The notes: a model not told the origin generated them from the sequence alone. A DNA stretch of 64,000 nucleotides from Setomelanomma holmii (GCA_010015745.1 ML978211.1:1-64000), one strand, 5' to 3'; counted from the stretch's first letter, positions 1 to 11,938 are shown. Program-made: numbers and translations.

Positions 1-1251
1 AAGGCATTATTTCAAAACTAGTGGCAAAATAAGGCAAGATGCGCAAGGATGCCGATCTGTTCAGGGCAGGAAGACCATCGTAATCAAATCCGCAGTTTGC
101 AGACCCGGTCCCAGATTGCTACCCACTGCCTAATTGCTCGGAGGCAGACGTAACACAATAACGCTTGCCATCTCGAGCGTTCGAAACCAGGGTTTGGCGC
201 TCGCAAATGCCATGGCTGGCTGCCGAAAGAACAATTGGCACAGAGGTGGTGGGACAGCAGGCACGTTGTTGGGTGGTGCTGCATGATTTTCGCGAGTAAT
301 GGACGAGCTTCGCCTAAGATTTCATGCAGGTGAAGCTTGGCGGCAACCTAGGTCCACCCGTGTGAATGTCGTTACCAGCGCATCACCATCCTTTGTAAGG
401 ACATCCTGTGTTTTGCGCGCTGCATCGCCAGAACTCATTGTCGGTTACGTCTTTCCGACACAATGAAGACACCCTCATATGCCATGTGTCCCTTGAAAGG
501 CCACGGTCTTCGACATAGCCATTGATCTCTCTGCCTGCATATAGGCTGCGTCTCTAGTGTCAATGATGCCGACTGCGGCTCTCCGGCTGCCTAACATTGC
601 CAATTGCCCTGCAACCTAAGCCCCAGGTAGAGGGCCCAGAGAGGTATCTGATATGCACCCAACATAGCCGTGATTGGTGTAACACTTTCGAAAGCACGTT
701 TGGACTCGGCTTGAGGTTCCTAGTGCACGCGCTGTTACCCAAACAAAGCGGACCGTCCAGACGGTGCCGCAACATGGGAACTTTTTCGCTGTTAGTATTT
801 GTACTTCGAGCGGGCCCTTGTGCGTCACTGTTCTCCATCAGCCACTTACCCCAGCCTCCTAGTGGATTTGCTCCAGATACTAAAGGTGCTGGGCGCCCGT
901 CACCCGTTTAGTAGTCCATCCGTTTGGAACTTCAATATCACTTTCTTGGAAACACGGTCACAAGACGGGTGAAAGTGTTCGTGATTGCGACTGGCCGTTT
1001 GTCGATACCAAATCAGGCAATTGGTTGCACGTGACACTGCAACCCACCTTCCCTCGACCTCAAAAGGGCTGCCGCTGAGCAAGTTTCTCGACCACCATCC
1101 AGAAGACTTTGTTCTCGTCCGCCACTCGGCACCTTACACTCGTTTCCTCTCAACCTCAGACCCATCTTTACACTTGCTGAGGCTCACCCATCGTTACTTC
1201 TGAGCAGTCCACTCGTTCTGCGAAGTCGTTCGCTCTTGCCGACTCGACACT
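1..1251. other. Intergenic region upstream of the S41 peptidase gene
   Basis: No reading frame here has recognisable protein character or splice structure. The last 250 bases are pyrimidine-rich and run into the peptidase start, so they are the probable promoter and 5' UTR. I see no tRNA, repeat or transposon end. Confidence 0.5.
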
Positions 1252-3531
1252 ATGAAGAACTTCGCTCTACTCGCTCTTGCGAGTCTGATCTCCCCTGGCT
1301 ACACATCTCCTATCTCTCCATCACGGACTTCATCACTCGAAGCTCGCCAAGGCAACGGCACGGCGGTGGCACCATGTGCTCAGGTCTCACAGTACATGTA
1401 CGGTGATGGCACCACACCCGCCAAGACAGAGGTACCTGCGGGTCTTGCGTTCAATTGCCTCAACAGCGTTCCTTTCAACGCGACCTCAGCCAAGCGTCTC
1501 ATCGCATCTATCCGACCGTATATTGACTGGCAGAGCACGCTCGCTACGCTGAAGAGTCCGCCTGCTGAGTACGCTAAGAAGGTGCAGCCTGCAGTCGACA
1601 TTATTGGTGGCCTTGACAACATCGACCAACAAATCGATGCTGGCGGTTTCAAGAGCGAGTACGACTTCGGCTGGTCTCTTTACACACTCATTCAGTCCGC
1701 TCACGATGGCCACTTCACCTACATACCGGATTCGGTCAGCCAGATCTTCCAATGGGGTCGGCCTGTCCCATTGGTATCTGTGTCGGCAGATGGAGAACAG
1801 CTCCCTTCCGTGTTCGTCTTTGCGGACGTGCTAGGATCTCACTTCAACAATATCTCCTACACCCCATCGCCTGTTGTAGAAATCGAGGGTCAGGACGTGT
1901 CCGAGTGGCTGGAGAACTGGAGCCAATATGGTTCGCTTCAAGATCGTGATGCTTTGTACAACAATGTCTTCTATGAGCTTGCGCAGGTCAGCCTCGGCAC
2001 CGGCGGCAGCGGAACTGGTACCTTTACTGGCGGCGGTCGCGGACGATATGTCTATCCCGATGACACTACGACCCTCAAGTTCGCGAACGGCTCTTCATAC
2101 ACCATGCAGAACTATGCCCACGCGATAATCAACTTCCGCAACATCACGTCAGGTGAAGACCTCGCCTACAAGTGGTTCAGCTGGGGTAACTCCCAGACAG
2201 GCGAAGCGAGTATCTTATCTGTCAACACCAATGACAAGGAAGTGATCTCGACTGCGGCTTTAGATGCCACAGCTGCTGTGCCTGGGTACCCAGCTCCCGT
2301 CGTTCCAGGTCCCGCAAACCTCATCAACGGCTTCTTCATCGATGCTCCCGGATATGAAGACGTCGCAGTTCTTCAAATTCCCAACTTTGTTGGCTCGACT
2401 CAGTATGAGGTCAGCTTCCAGCGCACAACGCAGGAGTTCATTCCCAAAGCTCTGGCAGCTGGAAAAACGAAGTTGATCATCGACTTACAAGCCAATGGGG
2501 GTGGCACTATTCTCCAGGGCTACGATCTGTTCAAGCAGCTGTTCCCCAATCAGGATCCATACGGTGCTAATCGCTTCCGTGGTATCGAGGCGATTGACCT
2601 CATCGGCAAAGCTTACAGTGGTGTTGCCTCCCTTGCCCCACGCTCCATCGATCAGAAGAATTCTACTATTCAAGGTGCTCAGACGTCATACTTTGACTAC
2701 CATACTGACATGACGGTGGACGGAAAGAATTTCGATTCGTGGGCAGAGAAGTTCGGCCCTCAAGAGGTGAACGGAGAACAGTACACATCGCTATCCCGCT
2801 GGAACTTGTCCGACACCTACATTCAATTTTTCTCTGGTGGCATCAACATCACGGGGTATGGTTCGCTCGCCAATGTCACTGGACCGCCCAAGTTCCAGCC
2901 AGAGAACATTGTCATCGTCACGGACGGCTATTGCGCTTCGACATGCACCATCTTCGCCGAACTGCTGACCCAGCAGACTGGAGTGAAAACCATCGCCATG
3001 GGAGGCCGCAGCAATAAGAACCCGATCCAGGCCATTGGCGGTGTCAAGGGAGTGAACAATTACGCGTTCGGCTTCATCCAGAACTCTGCGCAAATGGCTG
3101 TTCGATACGACTCATCTCTCAACAGCTCGATCCTGAGGCGAGACTACTACAGCGATCTTCCGTTCCTTCGTGCTTCGACTTACGGCGTGAACAACCGTGA
3201 TGGCCTCCGCAAGAATGATGACTCTGGTGTCGCTTTGCAATTCATATACGAAGAGGCCAATTGCCGCCTGTTCTACACGCCTGAGATGACCGTCGATATC
3301 ACCAACTTGTGGAAGGCTGCAGCGGACGCCCAGTGGGGCGACAGCGGCAAGTGCGTCAGTGACGGAGGATATGGCAAAAAGCGCAACGCCCACCAGCGCA
3401 CCACCAAGCTCAACCGTCGCCGGGTCCAGATGGCGCAAGCTGTCGCGGTTCAGCAAGTGCAGGCTTTCGAAAGCACTTTCTCGCTTGAAACTAAGTGTTC
3501 AATGAGGGGTGATGGCTTCATGGAGCCGTAA
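1252..3531 (+). CDS. Secreted peptidase S41-family protein (CPAF-like), single exon
   Basis: A 759-residue protein in one uninterrupted exon. Residues 1-18 form a hydrophobic signal peptide, followed by an EAR-Q stretch near residue 32 that could be a processing site, so the protein is probably secreted. The motif SAHDGHF at about residues 149-155 and the motif DGYCAST, with Ser563, match the histidine and nucleophile regions of fungal S41 peptidases related to chlamydial CPAF. Several N-x-S/T sites fit an extracellular glycoprotein. The C-terminal 60 residues are basic and low in conserved character. Family assignment rests on these motifs and overall length; the substrate cannot be inferred. 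The start is the first ATG after a pyrimidine-rich leader and gives the signal peptide. It could be catalytically inactive if the remaining triad residues are missing, which I could not check. Confidence 0.85.
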   Translation: MKNFALLALASLISPGYTSPISPSRTSSLEARQGNGTAVAPCAQVSQYMYGDGTTPAKTEVPAGLAFNCLNSVPFNATSAKRLIASIRPYIDWQSTLATLKSPPAEYAKKVQPAVDIIGGLDNIDQQIDAGGFKSEYDFGWSLYTLIQSAHDGHFTYIPDSVSQIFQWGRPVPLVSVSADGEQLPSVFVFADVLGSHFNNISYTPSPVVEIEGQDVSEWLENWSQYGSLQDRDALYNNVFYELAQVSLGTGGSGTGTFTGGGRGRYVYPDDTTTLKFANGSSYTMQNYAHAIINFRNITSGEDLAYKWFSWGNSQTGEASILSVNTNDKEVISTAALDATAAVPGYPAPVVPGPANLINGFFIDAPGYEDVAVLQIPNFVGSTQYEVSFQRTTQEFIPKALAAGKTKLIIDLQANGGGTILQGYDLFKQLFPNQDPYGANRFRGIEAIDLIGKAYSGVASLAPRSIDQKNSTIQGAQTSYFDYHTDMTVDGKNFDSWAEKFGPQEVNGEQYTSLSRWNLSDTYIQFFSGGINITGYGSLANVTGPPKFQPENIVIVTDGYCASTCTIFAELLTQQTGVKTIAMGGRSNKNPIQAIGGVKGVNNYAFGFIQNSAQMAVRYDSSLNSSILRRDYYSDLPFLRASTYGVNNRDGLRKNDDSGVALQFIYEEANCRLFYTPEMTVDITNLWKAAADAQWGDSGKCVSDGGYGKKRNAHQRTTKLNRRRVQMAQAVAVQQVQAFESTFSLETKCSMRGDGFMEP

Positions 3532-4711
3532 AGGCTCGTGAGCGTGCAGACGGTTTTCTTTGTGTATTATTAATGACGGCATTGTGTCCACGGCGTAAGA
3601 ATCGCGGTCGGCTTCATGATCGAGCGGGCTTTAAAAATGTGCGCCTTTGTCGATGAGGCTACGGACTGCCAAAATATGAGGTGGATGGCTTTCGACACGA
3701 TAATTTCTAGTGCATAGCTTAGCGCAGTACTCTGTACCGCGTAAAATGAATTTGACAGCAAAGCGACCTGGTTTTCGGGGAAAATCGTCCTCAATTATCG
3801 TGCAGCAGTATTGGCCCGTATTCCACACGAGCTTCGGAAGCAAAGGAGTCTTGTGGCGAGTCTGCAAAGTTTCAATGCTCATCTTCCCCTATCCCGAATC
3901 TCGCTTGTTTAAAATAGCACCGGCGCAAGGCTCAAAGCTCGCTAAATCCCGTTTAACGGAGCAACGATGCTCCACAGGGGCCCTGCAATGTCATGCCTTA
4001 CGGTAAGGATGATGGGAGATTCTTACAAGCTACGAAACAAGCGGCGAATCAGTGCGAATTGCGAGAAAGGTGTGGAGTTGACGGGTGGAACAATTCGAGG
4101 AGTAAATATTGGCAAGCGCGAACTCGGTCTTTATCCCACCGCGTAAAGAACGTCATCTCGGACCTTTGTCCTCTACAACGCCGTCAGCCCGACCATGGCA
4201 AACTAGCAATAGCCATGTGCAGTGACACAATGTAAACGCTACCAAGTATCGCACATTCTTGTCGACGCCTCTCGCGTAATCATCGGAACCATCCCTCGAC
4301 ACCATCGTATTTAGGATCCCCAATGCGGAGCCAGTAATGCGAATCGAAACAGGGTAAGCTAGTGGAGACAATGGAACATTGCAGCATGGTGGCGCCGAAT
4401 GGTAAGACCGGATGGGGCTCGAGGCTGATGCAGGCACGGGATGCGGATGCTAAGAACACGAGGTGGAGAGCTTAACCTGGGAGGTAAAAAGGCCATGCCG
4501 CCCCCGGGTTTTCTGAGGGTATTCGTTCTTCGGCTTTGTTGTTTGAGGGACTTTGGACGTATTTTTTAGCGTCGTTCATTCCCCTAAGAGAGATATAGGA
4601 CGGTCGCTCTTACTGGTTGATTGAGAATCCACCTCGACTTGCTCTTCCTCGACAACCTCGACACCCGACACGGACATTCGCGATCAGTACTATTCGGATG
4701 TCTTCGACAAC
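3532..4711. other. Intergenic region, no gene seen
   Basis: Between the peptidase stop and the AA7 oxidase start. The short open frames on both strands lack any protein signature. The last 100 bases are CT-rich with repeated CTCGAC words and probably form the leader of the oxidase gene. Confidence 0.45.
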
Positions 4712-6750
4712 ATGAAGTACCTTATTTTTGCCACGAGCTTGCTCTCAATTGCTCTGGTCCACGCCCAAAAGGTCTCGACCGATGGATCATGTGGTAGCAC
4801 CGGGAGCATAACATGTAAAGGCAGTGGATTTGGCGATTGCTGCAGTCAGTACGGCTGGTGTGGAAGCAGCACCGCTCATTGCGGGACTGGATGTCAGTCA
4901 GCTTGGGGTACATGCACCGGAAGCAACCCTGTATCTTCGTCAAAGATCAGCTCTACTCTAGTTGTTCGCACATCGACAAAGATTTCAACACCAGTTGCTG
5001 GTACCTCGATACGATTGTCATCAGCTGCCACTGCATCATCGACGAAAAAGGTCTCGACAGACGCAAGTTGTGGAGGCGCGAGTGGATATACATGCTTGGG
5101 ATCGAGCTTTGGAGATTGCTGTTCCAGCAACGGATGGGTATATGTCACCTGTCCACCATTGTCTCGACTTGCTAACACGACCAGTGTGGATCGACCACTG
5201 CCTATTGCGGAAGCGGTTGCCAGACTGGCTTCGGCAACTGCGGAAGCAACACTGGTGCTTCAAGCAGCGTCAAGGCATCCAGCACTGTAAAGGCCTCTAG
5301 CTCTGTACGAGCATCTTCTGCTACGCCATCTGCTTCAAGTTCTCAGTCGGCACTGCAGTGCTTGAATGGCAAGAACGTTCCTTATAAGATGACCTCCGAT
5401 GCAGGATATGCCGACCTCATCGAGCCGTACAACACCCGCCTTCCATACACACCGGCCGTTGTAGTTTTACCAACCACCAACCAGCACGTGCAAGATGCTG
5501 TAGTCTGTGCTGCTCAGTCCGGCCTGAAGGTCCAGGCCAAGTCTGGTGGTCACTCCTATGCCAGTTTCGGATTGGGTGGAAAGGATGGAAGCATGAATAT
5601 CAACCTTGAGTCACTCCAAACCATTCAACTTGACACATCTTCTGGCATCGTAACCGTTGGTGGAGGTGTCCGTCTAGGCAATCTTGCGGATGGTATCTGG
5701 AACCAAGGTCAGCGCGCTTTGTCACATGGTACTTGCCCAGGTGTAGGAATTGGTGGACACTTCACGCACGGTGGATACAGCCACACGTCTCGCAACTATG
5801 GTCTTGCCATGGACCAGATTGTTGGTGCTGACGTAGTTCTTGCGAACGGAACTTTGATCAAGGCTACCTCAACTGCCTACCCGGACATTTTCTGGGCAGT
5901 GCGTGGAGCTGCCGAATCTTTCGGTATCGTCACAACTTTCTACCTTCAAACTCGCCCCGCGCCATCGAGCATTACCTATTTCCAGTTCGATATCAATGGC
6001 GTCTTCGACTCACAGGCTACTTTCACAAACACATTCCTTCACCTTCAAGACGTTGCAAAGAACGCCTCCGTGGTCGACAACAAGGTCTCGTTCGGCATCT
6101 ACCTCGACGGATACGGTACATACAGCCTCAGCGGCGGCTACTTCGGCAGCGTCGCAGACTTCAACTCCAAAGTTAAGCCCGAACTTCTGCGCTCCCTGCC
6201 ATCCTCCACCGCAACTGTCACTTCCCTCAGCTGGTACGACTTCCTCGTCAAAGTGTCCGGCGAGAGCACCATCAAGACCCCCGTAACCGGCTACGATCTC
6301 CACGATGACTTCTTCGCCAAGTCCGTCACCGTCCCTGAGTCAGACGGCCTGACATCAACTACGATGAACGCGCTATACGACCATCTCAACACCGCCGGCG
6401 ACGTCGAGTACTTCATCATCATCAATTTGTACGGTGGCCCTGGCTCAGCTATCAATTCCAAAGACTCAAATTTCGCTGCATACAGCGATCGCAACAGTCT
6501 CTGGGTGCTGCAGAATTACGGCTACACCGCGAACTCGGTTAGTTTTATCAACGGCATCAACAACGCGATTACAAAGGCGCAGCCACAAACGACGTTTGGA
6601 GCGTATTTGAACTACGTGGACCCGTCGCTCGATGCAGCCACGGCGCATAAGGTGTACTATAGCGATGCAGTATACTCGCGACTCGCGGCGCTGAAGAAGC
6701 AGGTTGATCCGCAGAGTGTGTTTTGGAATCCACAGGCTATTGGTGCCTGA
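4712..6750 (+). CDS. Secreted CBM18-CBM18-AA7 FAD oxidase (chito-oligosaccharide oxidase-like)
   Basis: Exons 4712-5137 and 5185-6750 (47-nt intron, GTATAT...CCAG, branch GCTAAC) encode 662 residues. Residues 1-18 are a signal peptide. Two hevein-type chitin-binding modules (CBM18), rich in paired cysteines, lie at about residues 20-67 and 115-162, joined and followed by Ser/Thr-rich linkers. The rest is a berberine-bridge-type flavoprotein: the FAD-binding fold, His265 in SGGHSYA and Cys326 in GTCPGVGIGGH, the two expected bicovalent flavin attachment residues, and a C-terminal BBE segment ending near DPQSVFWNPQ. The intron interrupts the second CBM18, so without splicing the gene looks like two proteins. 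By family knowledge, AA7 enzymes oxidise the reducing end of oligosaccharides; the chitin-binding modules make chito-oligosaccharides the likely substrate (inference). The protein should act in the wall or host apoplast. Confidence 0.9.
5138..5184 (+). other. Intron inside the second CBM18 module of the AA7 gene
   Basis: A 47-nt intron with donor GTATAT, branch-like GCTAAC at 5171-5176 and acceptor CCAG. Removing it joins the NGW half of the hevein module to its CGSTTAYCGSGC half and restores the frame to the FAD domain. Confidence 0.85.
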
Positions 6751-7063
6751 ACGGAGTATGTATAAGTGCATTTGATTGGCTGCATTGGGTTGGGAAAGGA
6801 AAATTGCATGTGTGTCTAGGTTTGGGCTGCATTTGCATAGCGCTTGTTCATGTACATAATTTACGAAATAACACGATGAATATTTGAATGGGTACAAGGA
6901 TCCATAATGGCAAATCGTTTGAGCCGCCATGTTGAGCAGTGAAGGAGATCCCTAAGCGTTCAAATGGGGCCATACCTCCAGGAAAACCCTAGCTTGCTGG
7001 TACCAGCTTGCTGCTGCTTGTCCTTGTCGAGGCTGCCTATTCTCCGAGAAATCGAACAACGCC
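6751..7063. other. Convergent 3' intergenic region
   Basis: This 313-base gap separates the convergent ends of the AA7 oxidase and the ketopantoate-reductase-like gene. It should hold both 3' UTRs. I see nothing else in it. Confidence 0.5.
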
Positions 7064-8107
7064 TCACGAAGATCCCGCCTTCTCCGCTGCCTTTGCCTCC
7101 GCCCTCCGACACATCTCACGACACGCCACCATCTTATGCTTACTCCTCTCGCCGTCCGCGATCAGCTGCTCTATCACCATAATATCTTGCTTGTTGACTT
7201 TTGCTCCATGGTGAAAGTCGTTGAACTCATGATACGCCAGCGGTTTCACAGCCTCCACTGGTGCAGTAACGATCTTCGCCGTTGCCCAAGAACCCATGAC
7301 CCATGATGAGAGCCATCCTGTCCATCCAAACCTCGGCAAGTTCAGGATCTCGCTCTGCGCTGCGAGCATGAGATTCCATAACTCGGTGTTTTGACGGAAA
7401 TGCTCGAAAGACTGGCTTCCATCTGCGCTCCAGCTTACCACTTGTAGGATGCCTACCATCAAGCCTGCGGAGGACATGAAGGCAGGCAAGACCCCGATGC
7501 GTATCTTGTCGTGCTTGCTGTAGATCTCGCCGAGGGTTTTGACGTGCTTTGGCTGCGTGTTGAACACATTCAGCCCGTTCGTGTCGCCCCAACTGGCATA
7601 GAACATGTCCGCATGCGAAACCAGCCCAGCATCCGCGTTTGGAGGGAGGGAAATGCTTTTCGTCGGTTGGTGCGCGAGCATACTGGCGGCCAGAAGTAAG
7701 CGGTCTTTGGGAATGCCCATTGTGGTAGCATAGTGATCTTCCATGTCGAGACCGACAGCGTCGTAAACGACGAAAGTCTGCTGATGATCGCGGATCAGGT
7801 TGGCGACAGCTTTCAGTGTTGCTACGCCACCTTCGGAGCGCGCGGTGTGTCCATCGAGCGTGTCGAAGACGAACAAGAAGTCTTCGCCAGCAACCTCTTT
7901 TGGAGATTCGATGACTCGGTAATCATTGAATACATTTAGTGCGTTTGTTTTGTAGTCGTATAGCTTTTTGGGAGGTTGGAAGGCTGGTTTGCGACCAGGT
8001 CGGACGAGGAAAGTGATGGAGGCACCGAAGGAGAGATGGTATCCTTGTGTGAGTCCAACGGCGCCGCAGCCAACGATGAGGACTTTGGGCTTGGATATTG
8101 TGGACAT
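7064..8107 (-). CDS. Ketopantoate reductase-like (ApbA/PanE family) protein
   Basis: A 347-residue single-exon protein on the minus strand. Residues 8-26 form a Rossmann dinucleotide motif (VLIVGCGAVGLTQGYHLS), followed by the RPGRK element typical of NADP-binding ApbA/PanE N-terminal domains. The C-terminal half is more divergent but keeps the helical length of the family. PanE reduces 2-dehydropantoate to pantoate for coenzyme A synthesis; fungi carry many paralogues whose substrates are unknown, so a role in pantothenate synthesis is not implied. The start ATG directly precedes the Rossmann motif. The gene ends tail-to-tail with the AA7 oxidase and its promoter faces the transposon stack about 400 bases away. 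Confidence 0.8.
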   Translation of the reverse strand: MSTISKPKVLIVGCGAVGLTQGYHLSFGASITFLVRPGRKPAFQPPKKLYDYKTNALNVFNDYRVIESPKEVAGEDFLFVFDTLDGHTARSEGGVATLKAVANLIRDHQQTFVVYDAVGLDMEDHYATTMGIPKDRLLLAASMLAHQPTKSISLPPNADAGLVSHADMFYASWGDTNGLNVFNTQPKHVKTLGEIYSKHDKIRIGVLPAFMSSAGLMVGILQVVSWSADGSQSFEHFRQNTELWNLMLAAQSEILNLPRFGWTGWLSSWVMGSWATAKIVTAPVEAVKPLAYHEFNDFHHGAKVNKQDIMVIEQLIADGERSKHKMVACREMCRRAEAKAAEKAGSS

Positions 8108-8516
8108 TGTGATGTTGAAGTGTAGTTGTGTAGTGTATCACGCCTAGGTGACTATATATGGAATTTTGGTCCGCAATTTGTCCGGCCGGAAAGTGCACAT
8201 TTGCAATCAGATCACTAGGCTGGACTGCACAAAGCAACCCCAAGAAGAATCAGTTGCATGACGACCTATATTCTCGTTGAACATGTAGATGATTGCCGTC
8301 AGCAAGTCGAGTATGTAGGTGTGGGTTCGATGAAGGTGTTCGTCCGCTGATACTTCAGCCGCGCGAGCTCGGTTTCGCAATCGCATCATCCAATCGCACT
8401 CGAAAGCTCATCCACCTCTTCCTTTCCAGCATCGCCGTTAGTGGAAGCTGCTACCACACCGAGTTCCTTCGTACCCACTGTCGCATTACCTCATGCTATC
8501 TCACCAGGTAAGTCCA
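8108..8516. other. Promoter-side intergenic region of the PanE-like gene up to the transposon stack
   Basis: About 400 bases of unique sequence between the minus-strand start codon at 8107 and the palindromic insertion site at 8517. It should carry the PanE-like promoter. No other feature is seen. Confidence 0.45.
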
Positions 8517-8537
8517 GTACCACCAGGTGATGCAATA
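8517..8537. repeat. Left arm of the palindromic insertion site
   Basis: These 21 bases (GTACCACCAGGTGATGCAATA) are the exact reverse complement of 20079-20099. The two arms flank the whole transposon stack, and the terminal TA is the target dinucleotide of the pogo-type elements. Collapsed together the arms form a perfect palindrome centred on TA. Confidence 0.9.
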
Positions 8538-8814
8538 ACGTGTTCCGCCAGTCATGCGCCAGCGCCAAAAACCACCAAAAATGACGAAAATTGCAAGTCA
8601 AGATCTCGACAACGCCTTGAAAAAACAACCTAAGACTTTCAATTTAGTATTTTTTGCCTCCCTAGAGTACACTGTATAAGTATAGAAGAAACTGAAACCG
8701 TAACTATTAAGATCTTAGATTTTGGCCTAGTTCTGGCCTCCAAAATTAGATATCTTGATAATCGCTTGAGTATAAAGTCTAGGACTTTAGTATAAGTCAT
8801 GCAAGAGGTATATA

Positions 8815-8819
8815 GAGGC
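8815..8819. repeat. 5-bp target-site duplication (GAGGC), left copy
   Basis: GAGGC lies immediately before the 5' LTR and is repeated exactly at 18160-18164 after the 3' LTR. Five bases is the usual Copia duplication and marks one integration event. Confidence 0.9.
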
Positions 8820-8999
8820 TGTTGGGAATCAAACTACCGTATGTAGAGTGAAAGCACCTACTCAGGTGACTAGGTAGCCCGTGCACAAGGTGTATTTCCT
8901 CTAGGAGGTGCAACCTTGCTGCTTCTAGCAATCAATCATCTACCTCAACTTGTTGCAACGACTGTTACTTGATTCAACCTTACCTTTGCCGTATCAACA
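8820..8999 (+). repeat. 5' long terminal repeat of the Copia element
   Basis: 180 bp, TGTTGGGAATC ... GCCGTATCAACA. It differs from the 3' LTR at five sites, all transitions (G/A, G/A, C/T, T/C, T/C), about 97 percent identity. Confidence 0.93.
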
Positions 9000-11938
9000 C
9001 TGATCAGTGGTTGATAAAACCACAGATTGGCAAGATATTGTAACCACGTGGCTGAAGTCACATGTTATCCTATTGTAGTAGGCACTGCCCTATGGGCAAG
9101 TGCACTTACCTCTGAGCCGAGAGCTCCTGGAACATCACAATCACAACACGACAACAGATAGCAATACAATCGTTGATCACAGCCTCCACCCGACACTGCT
9201 CACGCAGTTACAGATATACTGCGTGCAGAGAGGTGTCCTACCCAGGCTTAGCCTCTGGTAAAGAAGCAGCTCAATCAGTGTTACCTCTCCTACCCAGGCC
9301 TAGGTATTACTAACCGAGCGCGAAGTACAGATACGCCCGGCAGTACTATCCTCACAAGGATCAGTGACTGCACGACGAATCTGAAGGATTCCTGACCTCA
9401 CACCAGCCCTACCCAGGACTGGCGCTGACAAGGGTCTGCGTCAACCACGCACTCACACCAACCACAGGCGCGCAACTGCCTGTACGCACCCAACAACATG
9501 ACGACCTACAAGGAAGTACAGAACCAGCAATAGTTTAACAAACTATACAGCCTTGACTATGCTGACCAACCATACAGCCTTGACTATGCTGACCAACCAT
9601 ACAGCCTTGTTGACGTTGATATTGACATTCAACACCTCAACCCTGCCATCCTTAACTAGATGATGATGATTGAGGACAATAGACAGTTCAACGATTTCCT
9701 CCTTATAGAGTTCAAGGAGCAGTTCAGAGACTGGTCAAAGGAGCTCTTCAGTGCCTCTGATGGGAAGATCCGCAAAGCGATGAAGGAACTCTTCAGGTCA
9801 CGCGGTGTCTACCTCCCTCTCAACGCCTGAGACACCATAACTGAACAGCTCTACTCTATGCTCTCACTTGACACCTGCCCCCTATAGCCAGAGAAAGAGC
9901 TCAACCTCGCCATGATCAACCCGAACTTCAAGTGCCGACAAATGGCGACAACAAGAGCAATATGCACAACAGGCTCACAAGCAGCCTTACCTCCGCCTGC
10001 ACCTTCACCGCTGTCTGGCGTACGTGCTCTCACCAACCTTAGCAAGTTATAAAACAACGAGCTTTAGTTCACTACAGATCTCTATAACGTCTTTAACCTC
10101 AAGCTTAATATCTTCAATGATCTTTGCACAAAAGCCGGAGTCACTACAGAGCACTACCCTGCTGCCTTTGGCACTATGTTACAGGGCAAGGCGCAGACGT
10201 ACTACTACCAGCACCTCGCTAGCAAAAGACTTACCTTTCTTAAGCTCTGTGACAGAACCCAGGCATACTTCCACACCGCTAAGAACCACCAGCACTTCCT
10301 CAATAAGTGGAGATCTATCATGCTGTGGGATATCATCACTGCCAATCCAGACAAGTCTCTCCCCTAGTGCCTCAAGATAACTATTGAACGCCTCCAGCAA
10401 ATGTATCTCGGCCTTTCCCAGAACTACGGTGCCACAAACAAGACAAACCTGGCATGGCAGCTGGTATCCGCGTGCTAAGGAGTACCAGCATGCTCCCAAG
10501 TTCTCGTGAGACCAGCAGCAACTTTCAAAGCAGTAGCCTCAGAGCTCTGAAGCGCAGTTGGTATCTGGTCGCGATGCCATCCCACTCAGCAATACCTATC
10601 CCACTCAGCAATACCTATCCCACTCCCCACCATCCCTAGACGGTGACCACACTTTCTATACCGACCGACGCTACAACCGTAATGCACAGTACAACTACTA
10701 TAACAAAGGACGTGACTTATACCCTCGTCGCAACCGCCTTAACAACAACTGACAGGGTGGTAGTTACAATCGTTGAGGTCGTGGCAACTACCCACAGCAG
10801 GACAAGAAGTGCTTTGTGTGTAGGAAGACAGGCTGTTAGTCAACCCGCCACTCTGCTGAGAAACGAGCCTAGTCACGCTGACGCTTTCAGACCTATGCTT
10901 AGAGCCACAAAGACATTAACCCTGACTATCACGTCTTCCTTGCGTTATATAAGGGGATTGACGAGGGTAATAGCGACAGTCAAGGCGAAGACGATGACGA
11001 CCTTGATACCTTCTACAACGCTGTAACCTATCAGTCTCAATTTAACACGTCATCCTGTAGACCTGTTGATGGCCAGGTCGTCACTGCCGCGCTCAATAAC
11101 GCCGCTACCGCCCACGCAATCACCAGGATCGATCCGTACTAGGATGAAGGAGCCCAGGAAGCAACCCACCTATTCACCTTTGATGCCTGATATGGCGCGG
11201 AGACCTTCTAAGGTATCATGCTAGACACAGGTGCAGCTGGTGTATCGACAGCGGGCAAGACTCAGGTCATAGCACTACAACAGCTTCAGCCTCTTGTTGT
11301 TGACAAGTCAACTGCGGGACGTTACTAAATTCAATTTGGGGATAATCTAGAGTGTATCTCTATTAGAGACGTCAAAGTCAAAACCCCATTTGGCACAATC
11401 CTGTTTGCTGTTATGCCTACAAACACCCCCTTCCTCCTCTGCCTAGCTGACATAGACAAACACGAGATCTACCTTAACAACGTTAATAACGTCCTCGTCC
11501 ACTGCGGCAACCAATACCTAGTTATCCGCAAATAGGGACATCTATAGTTACTACTAGATCACTATCAAACTGTTGTCCACTACCTTACTAAACCTGAGCT
11601 CTGCCAACTCCACCAACGCTTTAGTTACCCAGCAGCAGACTAAATGCACAAGGTACTTAAGAAGGCTGGACATAACAACGTCGACAAGGAGGTGATTAAG
11701 AAGATCAACAAGCTCTGCCACCAATGCCAGATGCATAGCAAGGCACCTGGACGCTTTAAGTTTACTATCTAAGTTGATGTGGATTTTAACTCTTAAGTGT
11801 TTGTTAATGTTATGTATATTGACCAGAAACCAGTTCTCTACGTTGTTGATAACGCTACCTCATTCCAAGCAGCGCGTTTCTTGACGGACATGAAGGCTAC
11901 AACCACATGGGATACCCTCCGGGGCATGTGGATTGACA

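Noticed and set aside
3993..4437. Small open frames in the 3.5-4.7 kb gap
   Set aside because: No domain, signal peptide or splice support; composition looks non-coding.
1252..8107. Secondary-metabolite or pathogenicity cluster made of the peptidase, AA7 oxidase, PanE-like enzyme and the MFS transporter
   Set aside because: There is no backbone synthase or pathway regulator, and the transporter is 12 kb away behind transposons.
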